The translations under genes were made by a program, and so were the position numbers. DNA of 54,896 nt. It comes from a virus. Below the pieces are notes generated by a model, which worked only from the letters and a program-made list of their open reading frames with translations, did not search any database and was not told the origin of the DNA. The stretch is from the IMG/VR virus record IMGVR_UViG_3300045538_000396, positions 1 through 54,896 of that record; one strand, 5' to 3'. Shown here in pieces: positions 37,476-47,965 of this stretch (position 1 is its first letter; each line of letters starts with the position of its first letter).

Positions 37476-37694
37476 CTATTTAATGGTAAATTTATCTACC
37501 GTACTAGCACCTAGGCATACGCAAATAACCGTTACCGCCCCAGTAATGAGTTCAGGAGACGGCGCATAATTAATATCGGTAAAAGAATTACAAAAAAAAG
37601 TAATAAACAAAGTAATCGAACCCACCATAGCAATGAGCCGTTTGGTGCTAGGATTTTCTCTTTCATCGGTGAGCACCTTTTTGAGCCATTCCAT
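37476..37694 (-). CDS. Putative holin (72 aa)
   Basis: MEWLKKVLTDERENPSTKRL is followed by two hydrophobic segments: IAMVGSITLFITFFCNS (about 22-38) and ELITGAVTVICVCLGAS (about 49-65). Two membrane passes, a charged N-terminus and a short C-terminus (DKFTIK) fit a class II holin. It lies three genes after the M15 endolysin. Its start overlaps the previous stop. A holin would form the holes that release or activate the endolysin. Lysis role is inferred. Confidence 0.75.
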   Translation of the reverse strand: MEWLKKVLTDERENPSTKRLIAMVGSITLFITFFCNSFTDINYAPSPELITGAVTVICVCLGASTVDKFTIK

Positions 37695-38062
37695 TATTTT
37701 TTATTCCTCTTAGGTCTAACTACTTTCTTTTTTGACCGTACAGCCTCTAAATAAACCTGCAGAACTTCTCCAGCATCATCTTCTTTTTTCTTTATAAAAA
37801 CTGAAGCGGCACTCATTAGTGAGTAACCAATAAAACCACAAATAAATCCAGACGCTAACTGCCATTCCCAATTTTGGTAGGGAAGTTCAAAGTAAGCGAG
37901 AACCGGCACACCAAATACAATTGAAAAGATAACGGACAAACCGCCACGATAGAATCCATCTTGAATACTTTTTGCGTGAAAAAATCTTAAAGCAGAAGTA
38001 CCACCCAAAAGACCACCCAAAGCAGAAGAAAGTTTATGTTGTAAATATTCAAGCACAACCAT
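37694..38062 (-). CDS. Membrane protein of the lysis cassette (122 aa)
   Basis: MVVLEYLQHKLSSALGGLLGG starts a product with three likely membrane segments (about residues 12-26, 42-58 and 68-88: GGLSVIFSIVFGVPVLAYF, LASGFICGFIGYSLMSAASVF). The C-terminus is Lys/Arg-rich (SKKKVVRPKRNKK). It could be a second holin, an antiholin or a regulator of holin timing. It starts two bases after the previous stop, in the lysis cassette. Confidence 0.72.
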   Translation of the reverse strand: MVVLEYLQHKLSSALGGLLGGTSALRFFHAKSIQDGFYRGGLSVIFSIVFGVPVLAYFELPYQNWEWQLASGFICGFIGYSLMSAASVFIKKKEDDAGEVLQVYLEAVRSKKKVVRPKRNKK

Positions 38063-38065
38063 AAG

Positions 38066-38173
38066 TCACCTTCCCTGTCCTATGTAAAGTTTAACACGCT
38101 TAGACTTAGGCCCAGTTTTAGGTGATTTTGTAACCTTGGTTTTGTATTGGAAGCGTAATTTCTCTTTAGCCAT
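38066..38173 (-). CDS. 35-residue basic protein
   Basis: The ATG at 38173 lies inside the end of the endolysin gene and follows AGGGTGG. MAKEKLRFQYKTKVTKSPKT ends with GPKSKRVKLYIGQGR. About one third Lys/Arg. No membrane segment. It may be a lysis-cassette accessory or an RNA-binding peptide. A longer frame extends to 38281 but would lie antisense-free within the endolysin gene and lacks a site. Confidence 0.6.
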   Translation of the reverse strand: MAKEKLRFQYKTKVTKSPKTGPKSKRVKLYIGQGR

Positions 38174-38624
38174 TTGCCACCCTAAACAAAGAACCATCTT
38201 TCGTTTTATTTCCGTACAGTACCGAACGCCTAGGAGTCTCGCCATCTTTAGCAATAGCAATATGAATCCATGTAGAGCCACTAGAACTTGACTCTAGGAT
38301 AAGTTGGTCGAACTGCAGGTCGCTGTCTCTAAGAGCGTCAAAAACAGTATGAGGAAATTTGCCATGTACATTGAAGTCACATGCCCTGCAGTCTTTGTGG
38401 GCAGAATTTTTACTGCCACCGACCAATTTATTTAATTCTTCATTGCGATAAAAAGACATTATTCTAATGGGTAGATTAAAAATACTTCTTACTTCCTCTA
38501 AAAAGTTGCACATTCTCAAAAGATTTGATTTAAGATTTTCTGGAATAGTATTATTAATATTTTTATTTTTAGCGGTATCCGAATGTTCAGCCTCTGCTAA
38601 GGTAAAGTGCTCTGTAATTTTCAT
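38166..38624 (-). CDS. Endolysin, M15-family peptidase
   Basis: The 152-residue protein has the M15 (VanY/D,D-carboxypeptidase-like) zinc site: SxHxxxxAxD at residues 74-83 (His76, Asp83) and WIH at 119-121 (His121). A SFYRN element lies at 57-61. It cuts peptide cross-links of peptidoglycan. No signal peptide, so release needs the holin encoded nearby. Its ATG overlaps the stop of the 3114-residue gene (ATGA). Length agrees with the family. Confidence 0.9.
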   Translation of the reverse strand: MKITEHFTLAEAEHSDTAKNKNINNTIPENLKSNLLRMCNFLEEVRSIFNLPIRIMSFYRNEELNKLVGGSKNSAHKDCRACDFNVHGKFPHTVFDALRDSDLQFDQLILESSSSGSTWIHIAIAKDGETPRRSVLYGNKTKDGSLFRVANG

Positions 38625-41600
38625 TTGATAAGTCCATACTTCTTAAAGGCTTTACCTTGTAATTCAATAATTTCATCTTGTTGTCTGTTAAATTTATCGA
38701 GCGTCTCTTTGAATTCAGGAGTATTCATAGTTCCGTTAATTCTAGACCTTCTAACAAATCGGTTTCTTTCCTCAGTAACATTGCTTCTTTTCCTAGATAA
38801 ATTTATAAGTTCTTTATTGTTATATGGCATTCGAGCACTAGCAATAAGTCTCTGAGCAGAAACTTTATCTCCGGCATCTTCAAACTTCTTAATAATTGCG
38901 TCACTTCTTCTCCTCTTCTCGTCAAGTTCATAAATTAACTGAGCATTTCCGCCAGTTTTATCTGCCGTTCCAAAGGGCAATGGCGAAATGAGAGGATTAG
39001 ATGTAGGTTTATATACTGTTTCATCTCCTATTTCAGATAAAGATTTAACAAGTTGAACTGATTGTGTAACTGCACCAGTTGCGTAAACCTTAAATAAATA
39101 CTCAAAATCTTGGGGACTAAAATCAAGTTTTCCGTTTGTTACTTCATACAAACCTCGTGCAATATTATCAGCAACAGGGTTGGTACCCGCACGTGCAAGC
39201 ATCCATTGAGGAATAAGGCCCTGTGGGTCTTCACTTTTTATTTTAGAACCCGTCCAAGACTCGTTCGTAGTAGTAGCCACAAATGGTTTTAAGAGCGTGG
39301 GGGATAGATTCTGTATGACTCCTTCTGCACCTCCACCACTACCCGTGAATGAGAAAGAATTTAAAATATCTTTAGTAGCAGTTAAAGCATCCATATCGCC
39401 ATTAGATAACTTACTTAAATTTCTTCCAAGTTGAAATAACATACCAAGACCACGGATTCTGATTTTAATATATGAACCATCAGAAGCAGGCAAAACCATG
39501 TATTGTCTTTTAATGTAATCAGGAATTGCTGAAGAGTCTAAACCATCCATTTCGTCATACATAGATTGTTGTACCATTCCTGCAAGAAGTGCACTACCAA
39601 TTAGTCCCAGGCCTTTTTTCCCGGTAAGACTCTTAAACACACGCGATTGGCCTGCAATATTGGCCGTTGTGTAAGAATAAAATCCGTTTATTTTTCTAGT
39701 AATCAAACCTTTTCTGTCAAAATTTGCTGTTATATCCTTACCCAACAAAGTGGCTTGGTCTAAGGACATCCCTGATTTTCTACCTTCTTTGTAAGAGGCA
39801 AATCGTATAGAGTTCTCAAGAGAGTTCATTTCAATACTGACAAGATTACCAATACCTTCCAAAATCTGTCTACCGCCCTGATAACCCGCGCCTTTCCTTA
39901 ATTTAGCAGATAGATTATCTGTAATTTCACTGATAACAAGATTATTGTCCTCAACGAAGTTATGAGAACCCCCCTTAAGGTAGTACTCATTGTATTCACT
40001 TAATAGTTGGTCTTTCTTAATTGCATCATCAAAAGCCGCTCGATTACCGTCTTCTCTTAACTTCTTCATTAATAAGTTATGTTTTCCAACAGTTTTAATT
40101 GCTGAAGGTATTTGTTGCGTAATTGCCCATCTTTTACCTGCTATGGGAGTATTGGTTATATTAGTTAGCATATCAAAATAATCTGCTGTAAAATTTTTAA
40201 ATGCAAAAAATGGATTATAGCCCGTGTTCAAGGCGTTCCAGTTTTTAAGAATTTTAAAGTAAGCCTTACCAACAACACCCGTTGGCATCCAACCGCTATC
40301 CAAAGAACCATTATAAAGTTTTGCCATGTGCATGGCTATTTCATTAGTAGTATCAAACGCAAGATAAATTTTCTTGGACACACCTTGGCTATCAAATATT
40401 TGTAATGGAACTATGTTATCAGCAGGAGGTGGGACAGAAATTTCTTTAACAGTTAGTTGCCCATTTTTATCTACGTATGTCTTTTTAATGATTTTACTAG
40501 AAAACCCTTCAGATAATTGTTTTGCATCACTGTAGTTCATTCCACCTTCAACCAAAGCGTTAACAGTACTCATGGTTTCGGGGTCAACAATGGCAACAAA
40601 ATTCTTTTCAAATATATTGTTTTTAAGACCTAACTTTACAAAATTATATAAGGAATTTTGTGCGGGCGCAAAAGCAACAGCCCTTGCTCTTTTCTTTAAC
40701 ATCTGCAAGGAGTGTTGTAAAACTTCTCCTCTAGGTTTTTCACTATTTCCAATTCTGTATTTTAATGCAATATCAAGACCTGCAAATCCCATTGCGCCTC
40801 TTTCGTTATAAACGTTATACTTGGTAAAGTTCGGTGAGTTTAAAGAATCTTCATAAGCATAAAGAGGAGCGTAAGTTTTATATTTTGTTGTTAACGATGT
40901 GTAAGTTTCCATGGGTAGTATCCCAGCCGTAACGAGTTCTTTTAATGAACTATTTAATAAGTTGGTAAGATTCTCATGGGCTAAAGTAAATACCTGATTT
41001 AGTCTTGGTTCTCTTCTAGCCATATCTGCCAACAATTTATCTGCCTCTACCTTGGACCGAGGTGGCGTAAGTTGTCCAATCATTTTAGGTTCTTTTTCAA
41101 CCCACTCTTGGTAAGCAACATTTAAGTCTTCGGCAGACCTTAACTCTACAAATAAATCAAAATCAACCATAAAGTCTCCAGCAGCCGTTTTTTTACTTAT
41201 ATTAGGTCTTGTTTTCACGTATTGACTAAAAGCCACTTGCAACGGCTTCATAATTTGTCCATCAAAAATTGCTTGAGAAAGATTTATGTTTGCATTTTTC
41301 TTCTGATTTGCCAAAGATAGTTGCAGGAAAGCATTAAAATTGTCTGGAAGGGATTCACCTAGTTTAGTTTCAAGTTTAGAAACTAATTTCTGTAATGGTG
41401 AGTCATCACTAATCCAATGATTTTTAAATTTTTCCCATAGTGTAAATTTTTCTTTGTTATCACTTGCTTCGTCAAGCATTTTTCTTCGTTTTTTAGAAGT
41501 AGCAAAGAAGTCAGAACCACCACTGTCGTCTATTTCATCAGGTGGTTTAGGGGGTTCGGGAGGTACGGGAGGAGTATTTCTACTTTCTTGTCGACTACTA

Positions 41601-44600
41601 CTTTCTTGTCGACTACCGGCAGTTGGGGTAGCATAATTGTTATCTTTAGAAGTTAATCTTGCAATTGGTTCTTCTGCTGAAGACATAGATACATTAACCG
41701 GCTCTCCATTATTAAATACCTGAGCAGTTTGATTGGTAATAATTGGAGGCACTTCTTTTGTAGACACTTCTTCTGAACCCTCCCAAGGGTCATCTAGGTC
41801 ATACCAGTCATCTGGGGGTTGTGGTCCGTCTTGTAGACGTTGCTCTGCCGCTGCTTCTTCATCGTAAGATTCTTGGGTTCTCGGAGCGGGTTCTTCCCAC
41901 TCCAAATCTCTTGGGTCTTGTTGTGGGTCTTCTAAGTGTTGTCTATCGTTAGCGTAGTATTCTCTTTCATTCTTCATCGCTTGTAATTCCTGAAATTCCG
42001 CAACTTCTTCAGCCGTGGCTTCTCTAGAATTAAGCCATAAATCATCTGAAACTTCTTCTGCACCAAGTTGTTGATTCTTTTTGGCTTGATTAGCGGTAAC
42101 GGCAGTAGGGTCAGTAAGCATTGAAGATGGAGGTAAAGACCCGGACTGCGCATTAGGTTTAGAGACGTTACCAGTAGTTTCGGGCTTACCGCGAAGCGTG
42201 CTTGACTGTTGTAAATTAAATTGGTTAGCACGCGTAATGGCTGAAGCAGACACACGAGCACTCTCATTATCTGGTACTTTCATATTCATAATGGTTGAGT
42301 TTGAATCTGTTCTTAGTAAACCATCTCGTACTCCTTGCAAAATTCTTTTTTGTTCACTTAAAATACTAGAAATATTTAAAATATCATCAGCAGCATATGC
42401 ATTGTCACCCAAACCAGCATCGGCTAAGGTTGTTTTTCCATCTAATCCAATAGCAGGCTTGTTAGAAGTGCCTTCAACAAGTTTGTAAGTAACTAATTCA
42501 TACTTATCTTTAAATTTACCATTCTCATCAAAATAAAGTTGTTTTATCATGTTATCTTTGGGGCTTTTAGAAATTTTTTCTAAGTCGAAACCGGTACGTT
42601 CAAACTTGAGCCTAGAAGAAATTTCTTTATCAGTAACAACATCTAGATTGAGGTCTGGCAATTTTTCAATTCCGGTAACAACATATTTTCGTGTACCTAC
42701 TTTAAACACATCGCCCGCTTTATTTAACTTACGCCCATTACTTGGTTGTATAAGAGCCGTTTTTAGATAGGTATTTACACCATTAACGTCTACAACCGTT
42801 GATGATAATGCATCAAACCCAAAAGACTTTGCGTTTGGAAAAGTATTATTAATTATGTTAAGTGTGAGATTGCCAACGAGTCTGTTCTTGTTGGGCTCTA
42901 TATTTAGTTCAATAATTTTTTCTTTTTTATCCGAAAAAGAATCATAAAGTTTATTTAAGTCATCTCTTGATGTCATTGTATCCGTAAACTTCATTGTATC
43001 TCTTACTAAAACTTCATACACAGCAAGTTGGTTTTGAATTTCTTCTATTTTTGATTTTGTTGCTGCTAAAATTTTATAGTTTGCATCTAACGCTGAGTCA
43101 GAATTTCCTTCATTGGGGTCTAAAAGTGATTCAAAATTTCGATTTTCGTTTTTAATTTTACCTAAAAGTTCATCGCCAAAAGACATCCCACTTTCACTAT
43201 TAAAACTACTCTCAGTAAGCAATTTAATTATTGGTTTATTTGCTTCATCGGGATTATCAAACTTATTCCTGAATAAATTTGCTTCTTTCATAAATTCTCT
43301 AAATTGCTTAACAGAAACTTTATCTTTTGTTGTGGGCATTTTTTTAAGTAGTGCCTCAAACATTGAAACAATTCTATTAATTGACTCAATTCTAGCATTT
43401 GTAAATGAAATTTCGTAATCACTAGGTGCTGCATCTTTAATGACTTTTTCTTCGATTAATTTTGCTCGGCCTTCTTTTGTCAATCTAAATTTTGCCTTGT
43501 TTATAGTGTTTTTAAGAAATGATATATCCGTTTCAAGTAAGGGTCGTATCTCATTTACAATACGTGATGCGTCAACTTCAGCGGCAAATTGTGATTCTTT
43601 TTTAAACTCTATAGTATCCAACTGTTTTAATTTTATTGATTTTTGTTCGTTTTCTTTAAAGATTTTTGCAAATGATTCTGCTTTTCCAAGACGAGACCAA
43701 ACATTAGATGCTGAATCTAATGTCATAAATCTATTGCTAACATTTTTAGTTAAAGTATCATTTAAAATTTTCTCTTGTTTATCTTTCTTTTTTTGATATA
43801 TATCTTTTAACTTATTATTTAAATCCTCCACGCTCCAAATATATTCTAAGCCATCGTCTTTATATGTCAGTTCTTCACCCTTGTCTATTAAGAGGTCAAG
43901 TGTTTGCTCTTGAGTTTCAAAGCCTCTTACTTTGGCTTCTTCGACCCATCGTGAGTCGGCTCCTGTTGAACCACCGCTTCTTAAAATAAGTCCTTCAACG
44001 TTTCCTTTTCTTGCTTTTTCAATCCTTTTTATTGTATTATCAATGGCATTCTTACCCCTAAAACTTAAGTCTCTGTTACCAATACCAGCATACACATTAT
44101 GTTCTGCATTGATTGGAGGCTCTCCCTTCATCGGAGAAAAGTATCCATTTTTTTGACTTTCATACCATTGCTCATCAAAAAAGTAAACCTTTTTGCCAAA
44201 AGCAAGAGCAAATTTAACACCATATTCTGTTCCACTAGGTTTTACTAAGTATTGCTCATTATTTACTCTTTGTAACTTACCAACAGCAAAAACAACATCC
44301 GCCTCATGAACAATATAATAATTTCTTCTTACTAATGCTTCTTTAAATCTAGTTTTGCGTCTTTGAAAACCGTCGGGAGGTTTTTCAATATTTTTTATAA
44401 GAGAGTCAAAATAATTTATTCTATTAACGCTATCTTCAAGTCTTATTAAATTAGAATCAATTAATGGGTTTTTACTTAATTTAACTGCTTTAATCCCACT
44501 ATAATCCAAGCCCCTAAGATAATATAAACTATCTTGGTTATACTCTCGAATTAGAATTGTGCGTCCTAAAAGGTTACTTTCTATCTCTTCTAAAGTGTAT

Positions 44601-47600
44601 AAATCTCTAGGGAGAAGTTCTCGAACTAAACCCGTAATAGTTACTTCACCATCTTGATTAGGTTCCGATACCCTCACATCTTTGTCTTTACCCAAAGTTA
44701 CTAAATAACCTGGATTTGCTGCCTTGTCATAGGCATTTCCTTCGTAACGTCTTGTTTCAACTATATACTCATCACCTTTTTTTAAATTCCACAAATCTTG
44801 TGTTGTGTTAATAACATCTTGTTCCACAGTATTGTTTTTTTCAAGTGCTTCAATTGTAAATTCTTCTGCATATCTTTCTACGGGTATTCTTTGTACAGGT
44901 TTTTGTTCTTCTATAATTTTGTTTATACTATTTGCATTAGATTTTAATTCTTTCCGCGCTTTTGCTACAGTGTCATGCTTAAAATCAACTAATTTATTGC
45001 CTTCCCTACCATAAACGCCCCATCGGTATACAAGATTTTGAGGCTTAACAAACTTGCCAGTCAGCCCTCTTTTTATATGTTCTTGTCTAGTAAGAGGCCC
45101 TTTGTAAACTTTTAATGTTTCAGACTTAGATTTATTTAATTTGTAGGCCAATTTAACAAAAGTAAAATCATGACGATTAACGGAGCCAACATCATCCTTT
45201 AACCATGTGCTGGGACTTGAATCAAGGTCGTTATAATTTGTTTTTAATACTTCTTTTGCTAAACGCAAATTGTTTACAAATTTTTCTTGTTCAACCTTTT
45301 TTTGTTTGAGGAGTTTGATTTCTTCTTTGGGTGTTCTAGGTGCGTCTCCTGTTTCATTTGTGGCTTGCTCTTCGGGGGCTTTTTCTTCGGCCCCAGTTTT
45401 ATAGGTAGTTTCTGCGTTTTCAATACTTACGATTTTAAATTCCTTTTGTTTACCAAAATCTGGGTTCACATCATAAGGACCTACCCTCGTATAAGTCTTT
45501 GGATTATAACTACCTGCCGCATCTCCCAAAATAGTTGCTTCAGTTTTACGGATATTATTAAAAATAAATTTTGTGAACTCTTGTAAATTACTAATCTGTT
45601 TTAATTTATCTACTACTTCAGTAAAATCAGTAATATTATTTGGTTGTTCAAAATCTTTTTTAAGGTCATCATATAATTTTTTTATTTCATTTACAGTATT
45701 TTCTACTTCGTAAGATTTAGCAGGGTCGCTCTTACCAAGAAGTTTGTAGACTTCAGAAATCTTATTATAAATATTCTTATTAAGTTCATCCTTTTTCATT
45801 ATTTCTTTATCTAAAACATCAATGTTTTCTAAAAGTCTTTTATAATCTAATGGTAATTGTTCGGACAGTGGAACTGTACCATCTCCCTTTGAAGATTCCA
45901 TCCATTGTTTAAGTAAAGATAAATCAGAATATGCTTGTTGAAATTGAATTAAAATCTGTTGTCCATGTACTGTTGGCGAAAAGTCTTCTCCAAATATAGC
46001 GCGCAAAGCAGTTTCGTTGTTTGTTAAAAAAGAATAGTGTAGGCTTTTGTGCGCTTCTAGTGAGCGTATAGCGCGATTTATTTTATTTACTTCAATATTA
46101 ATAACTGCATTAATTTTCTCATCAGATTTATTTGCAGGATTTTTGATAATTTTTTCTAATTGAATATTTCTAATGGCTTTTAACTCATCAAGTTCATTAT
46201 TAAATTTGTCTTGTTTAGTTTTGTCAGGTAAGTTTTCAATAAATTCGGTTGGAATAACTCTTCCGTCGTCTGTTTTTACTACGCTTCCACCATCCTCATT
46301 AAGAAATTTAGTACTGGGGATAATGTTTGTAGTTTCAGTCGTACCATCTGGTAATCGAATTACAACTTTAGTAGGTGTATTATTATTCTTGTCGTCAAAA
46401 CTATCAACATAAACCCTTTCTAAAGAATTAATATCAGTAATAAGTGGTAATTGTTCGGTTTCATCTTTAATTGGTGCTTCTTCATCTTTAGGTTTTAGTG
46501 TTGGGGCTTCTTCAGTGGCAACTTCAGGTAGAGGTTCTGCTGCACCAGTTGGTGGTGGAGATGGCTTTTTGCCAGGTCCATTGGGGTCATACTGCTCGGG
46601 GCCTATAACTGGGGGAAGTACCGGGCCCTGTACCGGTGGTTCCTCGCTACCCTTAACAAGTTGTTTCTCTATATTTTTTCTTGCCCGGTCCATCTCGGCG
46701 ATAGGACCAAATTTTCGATATGGAAGAGTCATGGTATGAAATAGTGCACCAATAGAAAAACTTTCTAACGCACCCTCATTGGTCTTTCTTAATAAATAAT
46801 CAAAGTAAGTTTCACCCTGTCTAGGTTCATCAAGTTTTAACTTGTTATCAAGCATCGCTTGAACGGGCATCATTAAAACATTCACGCCACCCATTGTTGC
46901 GGCTTCACCCATAAATCTAAGAAAAGATGGGTTTAATTGACCAAAAGCGGGAAGGTATACAAAAGCAGCAGTAGGTAACGAAGAAACAAAAGATTTATAA
47001 TATGCTTCATCTGTATTCATACCAGAGTTAATAAGGTTTTGCCTAGATTGTCCCATAGCACCAACAGCAAAATTAAAAGCAATTGGAGTTTGAGCCCCAA
47101 GTCTTTGCATTAACATCATGCTTTTAGAAGCCTCTTTTGCAGTATTGATACTTGCAATAGTTTTTGATGGGTTAATTCCACTACTCAATAGAGAAGTTGT
47201 TCTTGCAAGAACACCATTCGCAGTATAACCTGCTGCATTTTCAGCAATTGTTGCACCAACAACATTTGTCTTAACTAATTTTGAACCCAAACTTATACTC
47301 TTACCAAGCAATCCGGCAACTCTGGCAATTGGAATAAACGAAGGAGCCATATGCGCGGCTGTATGCAAACCCCAAGTTAAAAATGAACCAACACCTGTAA
47401 CATCGTCAAATTTGTTTGTGTCACCCTTATCTCTTTGCACATAGTTAGACATATAACCAGACATTAAGGACGTTTCTGTACCCCATTTAGTTAAAATATT
47501 TTCGCTAGTATTTCTGGTAACTAAATCAAAAGCACCGCCAAAGAATTGAGCCGTACCTCCAGCCAAAGAGTCTAAACCAGACTGCAGGCTTCTTGTAATA

Positions 47601-47965
47601 GGTGTATCAATAAGATTAGTTAGACCCCTGGTCTCTAGATTTTTTTTCGTAGACTTTACTATTTCTTCTGTGTACAGTCTTCTATTTTTGTTTTCCACTT
47701 CCTCTAAATTAATTTTATTTACTTCATCCTCTGGAATAAATGACCACCAATAATTTGTATTGGGTAATAATCTGGATTCATAATTATCACCGCTTTTCCC
47801 AATGAAATTTAGTCTGTTGCGTGCAAGGTCGTCCCTCGTTGGATTAGATAAAGGTTCAAAAGTAGGATTTGGTTTTTTAATAGAGTTCTCTTCGGAACCA
47901 GAAACTTCCGTGGTTTCATTAATGCTATCTAGATTTGATTCTTCTTCTGACCCGCTATAAATCAC
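38621..47965 (-). CDS. 3114-residue large polyvalent virion protein with SLOG-like and LPD38-like parts
   Basis: The start is GTG at 47965, overlapping the previous stop by one base (TAGTG) and following GAGGAA. Residues 190-305 are hydrophobic and Gly/Ala-rich. Pro/Glu-rich linkers lie near residues 440-510 and 2115-2150. A SLOG-like Rossmann segment covers about 1210-1360, with ADVVFAVGKL and SGTEYGVKFALAFGKKVYFFD before YAGIGNRD and RSGGSTGADSRW. The last 600 residues (WNALNTGYNPFFAFKNF onward, with FDRKG and IRGLGMLFQLG) resemble the LPD38 region of large polyvalent proteins. Its position between the lytic virion protein and the endolysin suggests a protein ejected into the host with DNA. 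SLOG domains bind nucleotides, so it could sense or consume host signals. Function unproven. Confidence 0.85.
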   Translation of the reverse strand: MIYSGSEEESNLDSINETTEVSGSEENSIKKPNPTFEPLSNPTRDDLARNRLNFIGKSGDNYESRLLPNTNYWWSFIPEDEVNKINLEEVENKNRRLYTEEIVKSTKKNLETRGLTNLIDTPITRSLQSGLDSLAGGTAQFFGGAFDLVTRNTSENILTKWGTETSLMSGYMSNYVQRDKGDTNKFDDVTGVGSFLTWGLHTAAHMAPSFIPIARVAGLLGKSISLGSKLVKTNVVGATIAENAAGYTANGVLARTTSLLSSGINPSKTIASINTAKEASKSMMLMQRLGAQTPIAFNFAVGAMGQSRQNLINSGMNTDEAYYKSFVSSLPTAAFVYLPAFGQLNPSFLRFMGEAATMGGVNVLMMPVQAMLDNKLKLDEPRQGETYFDYLLRKTNEGALESFSIGALFHTMTLPYRKFGPIAEMDRARKNIEKQLVKGSEEPPVQGPVLPPVIGPEQYDPNGPGKKPSPPPTGAAEPLPEVATEEAPTLKPKDEEAPIKDETEQLPLITDINSLERVYVDSFDDKNNNTPTKVVIRLPDGTTETTNIIPSTKFLNEDGGSVVKTDDGRVIPTEFIENLPDKTKQDKFNNELDELKAIRNIQLEKIIKNPANKSDEKINAVINIEVNKINRAIRSLEAHKSLHYSFLTNNETALRAIFGEDFSPTVHGQQILIQFQQAYSDLSLLKQWMESSKGDGTVPLSEQLPLDYKRLLENIDVLDKEIMKKDELNKNIYNKISEVYKLLGKSDPAKSYEVENTVNEIKKLYDDLKKDFEQPNNITDFTEVVDKLKQISNLQEFTKFIFNNIRKTEATILGDAAGSYNPKTYTRVGPYDVNPDFGKQKEFKIVSIENAETTYKTGAEEKAPEEQATNETGDAPRTPKEEIKLLKQKKVEQEKFVNNLRLAKEVLKTNYNDLDSSPSTWLKDDVGSVNRHDFTFVKLAYKLNKSKSETLKVYKGPLTRQEHIKRGLTGKFVKPQNLVYRWGVYGREGNKLVDFKHDTVAKARKELKSNANSINKIIEEQKPVQRIPVERYAEEFTIEALEKNNTVEQDVINTTQDLWNLKKGDEYIVETRRYEGNAYDKAANPGYLVTLGKDKDVRVSEPNQDGEVTITGLVRELLPRDLYTLEEIESNLLGRTILIREYNQDSLYYLRGLDYSGIKAVKLSKNPLIDSNLIRLEDSVNRINYFDSLIKNIEKPPDGFQRRKTRFKEALVRRNYYIVHEADVVFAVGKLQRVNNEQYLVKPSGTEYGVKFALAFGKKVYFFDEQWYESQKNGYFSPMKGEPPINAEHNVYAGIGNRDLSFRGKNAIDNTIKRIEKARKGNVEGLILRSGGSTGADSRWVEEAKVRGFETQEQTLDLLIDKGEELTYKDDGLEYIWSVEDLNNKLKDIYQKKKDKQEKILNDTLTKNVSNRFMTLDSASNVWSRLGKAESFAKIFKENEQKSIKLKQLDTIEFKKESQFAAEVDASRIVNEIRPLLETDISFLKNTINKAKFRLTKEGRAKLIEEKVIKDAAPSDYEISFTNARIESINRIVSMFEALLKKMPTTKDKVSVKQFREFMKEANLFRNKFDNPDEANKPIIKLLTESSFNSESGMSFGDELLGKIKNENRNFESLLDPNEGNSDSALDANYKILAATKSKIEEIQNQLAVYEVLVRDTMKFTDTMTSRDDLNKLYDSFSDKKEKIIELNIEPNKNRLVGNLTLNIINNTFPNAKSFGFDALSSTVVDVNGVNTYLKTALIQPSNGRKLNKAGDVFKVGTRKYVVTGIEKLPDLNLDVVTDKEISSRLKFERTGFDLEKISKSPKDNMIKQLYFDENGKFKDKYELVTYKLVEGTSNKPAIGLDGKTTLADAGLGDNAYAADDILNISSILSEQKRILQGVRDGLLRTDSNSTIMNMKVPDNESARVSASAITRANQFNLQQSSTLRGKPETTGNVSKPNAQSGSLPPSSMLTDPTAVTANQAKKNQQLGAEEVSDDLWLNSREATAEEVAEFQELQAMKNEREYYANDRQHLEDPQQDPRDLEWEEPAPRTQESYDEEAAAEQRLQDGPQPPDDWYDLDDPWEGSEEVSTKEVPPIITNQTAQVFNNGEPVNVSMSSAEEPIARLTSKDNNYATPTAGSRQESSSRQESRNTPPVPPEPPKPPDEIDDSGGSDFFATSKKRRKMLDEASDNKEKFTLWEKFKNHWISDDSPLQKLVSKLETKLGESLPDNFNAFLQLSLANQKKNANINLSQAIFDGQIMKPLQVAFSQYVKTRPNISKKTAAGDFMVDFDLFVELRSAEDLNVAYQEWVEKEPKMIGQLTPPRSKVEADKLLADMARREPRLNQVFTLAHENLTNLLNSSLKELVTAGILPMETYTSLTTKYKTYAPLYAYEDSLNSPNFTKYNVYNERGAMGFAGLDIALKYRIGNSEKPRGEVLQHSLQMLKKRARAVAFAPAQNSLYNFVKLGLKNNIFEKNFVAIVDPETMSTVNALVEGGMNYSDAKQLSEGFSSKIIKKTYVDKNGQLTVKEISVPPPADNIVPLQIFDSQGVSKKIYLAFDTTNEIAMHMAKLYNGSLDSGWMPTGVVGKAYFKILKNWNALNTGYNPFFAFKNFTADYFDMLTNITNTPIAGKRWAITQQIPSAIKTVGKHNLLMKKLREDGNRAAFDDAIKKDQLLSEYNEYYLKGGSHNFVEDNNLVISEITDNLSAKLRKGAGYQGGRQILEGIGNLVSIEMNSLENSIRFASYKEGRKSGMSLDQATLLGKDITANFDRKGLITRKINGFYSYTTANIAGQSRVFKSLTGKKGLGLIGSALLAGMVQQSMYDEMDGLDSSAIPDYIKRQYMVLPASDGSYIKIRIRGLGMLFQLGRNLSKLSNGDMDALTATKDILNSFSFTGSGGGAEGVIQNLSPTLLKPFVATTTNESWTGSKIKSEDPQGLIPQWMLARAGTNPVADNIARGLYEVTNGKLDFSPQDFEYLFKVYATGAVTQSVQLVKSLSEIGDETVYKPTSNPLISPLPFGTADKTGGNAQLIYELDEKRRRSDAIIKKFEDAGDKVSAQRLIASARMPYNNKELINLSRKRSNVTEERNRFVRRSRINGTMNTPEFKETLDKFNRQQDEIIELQGKAFKKYGLIK

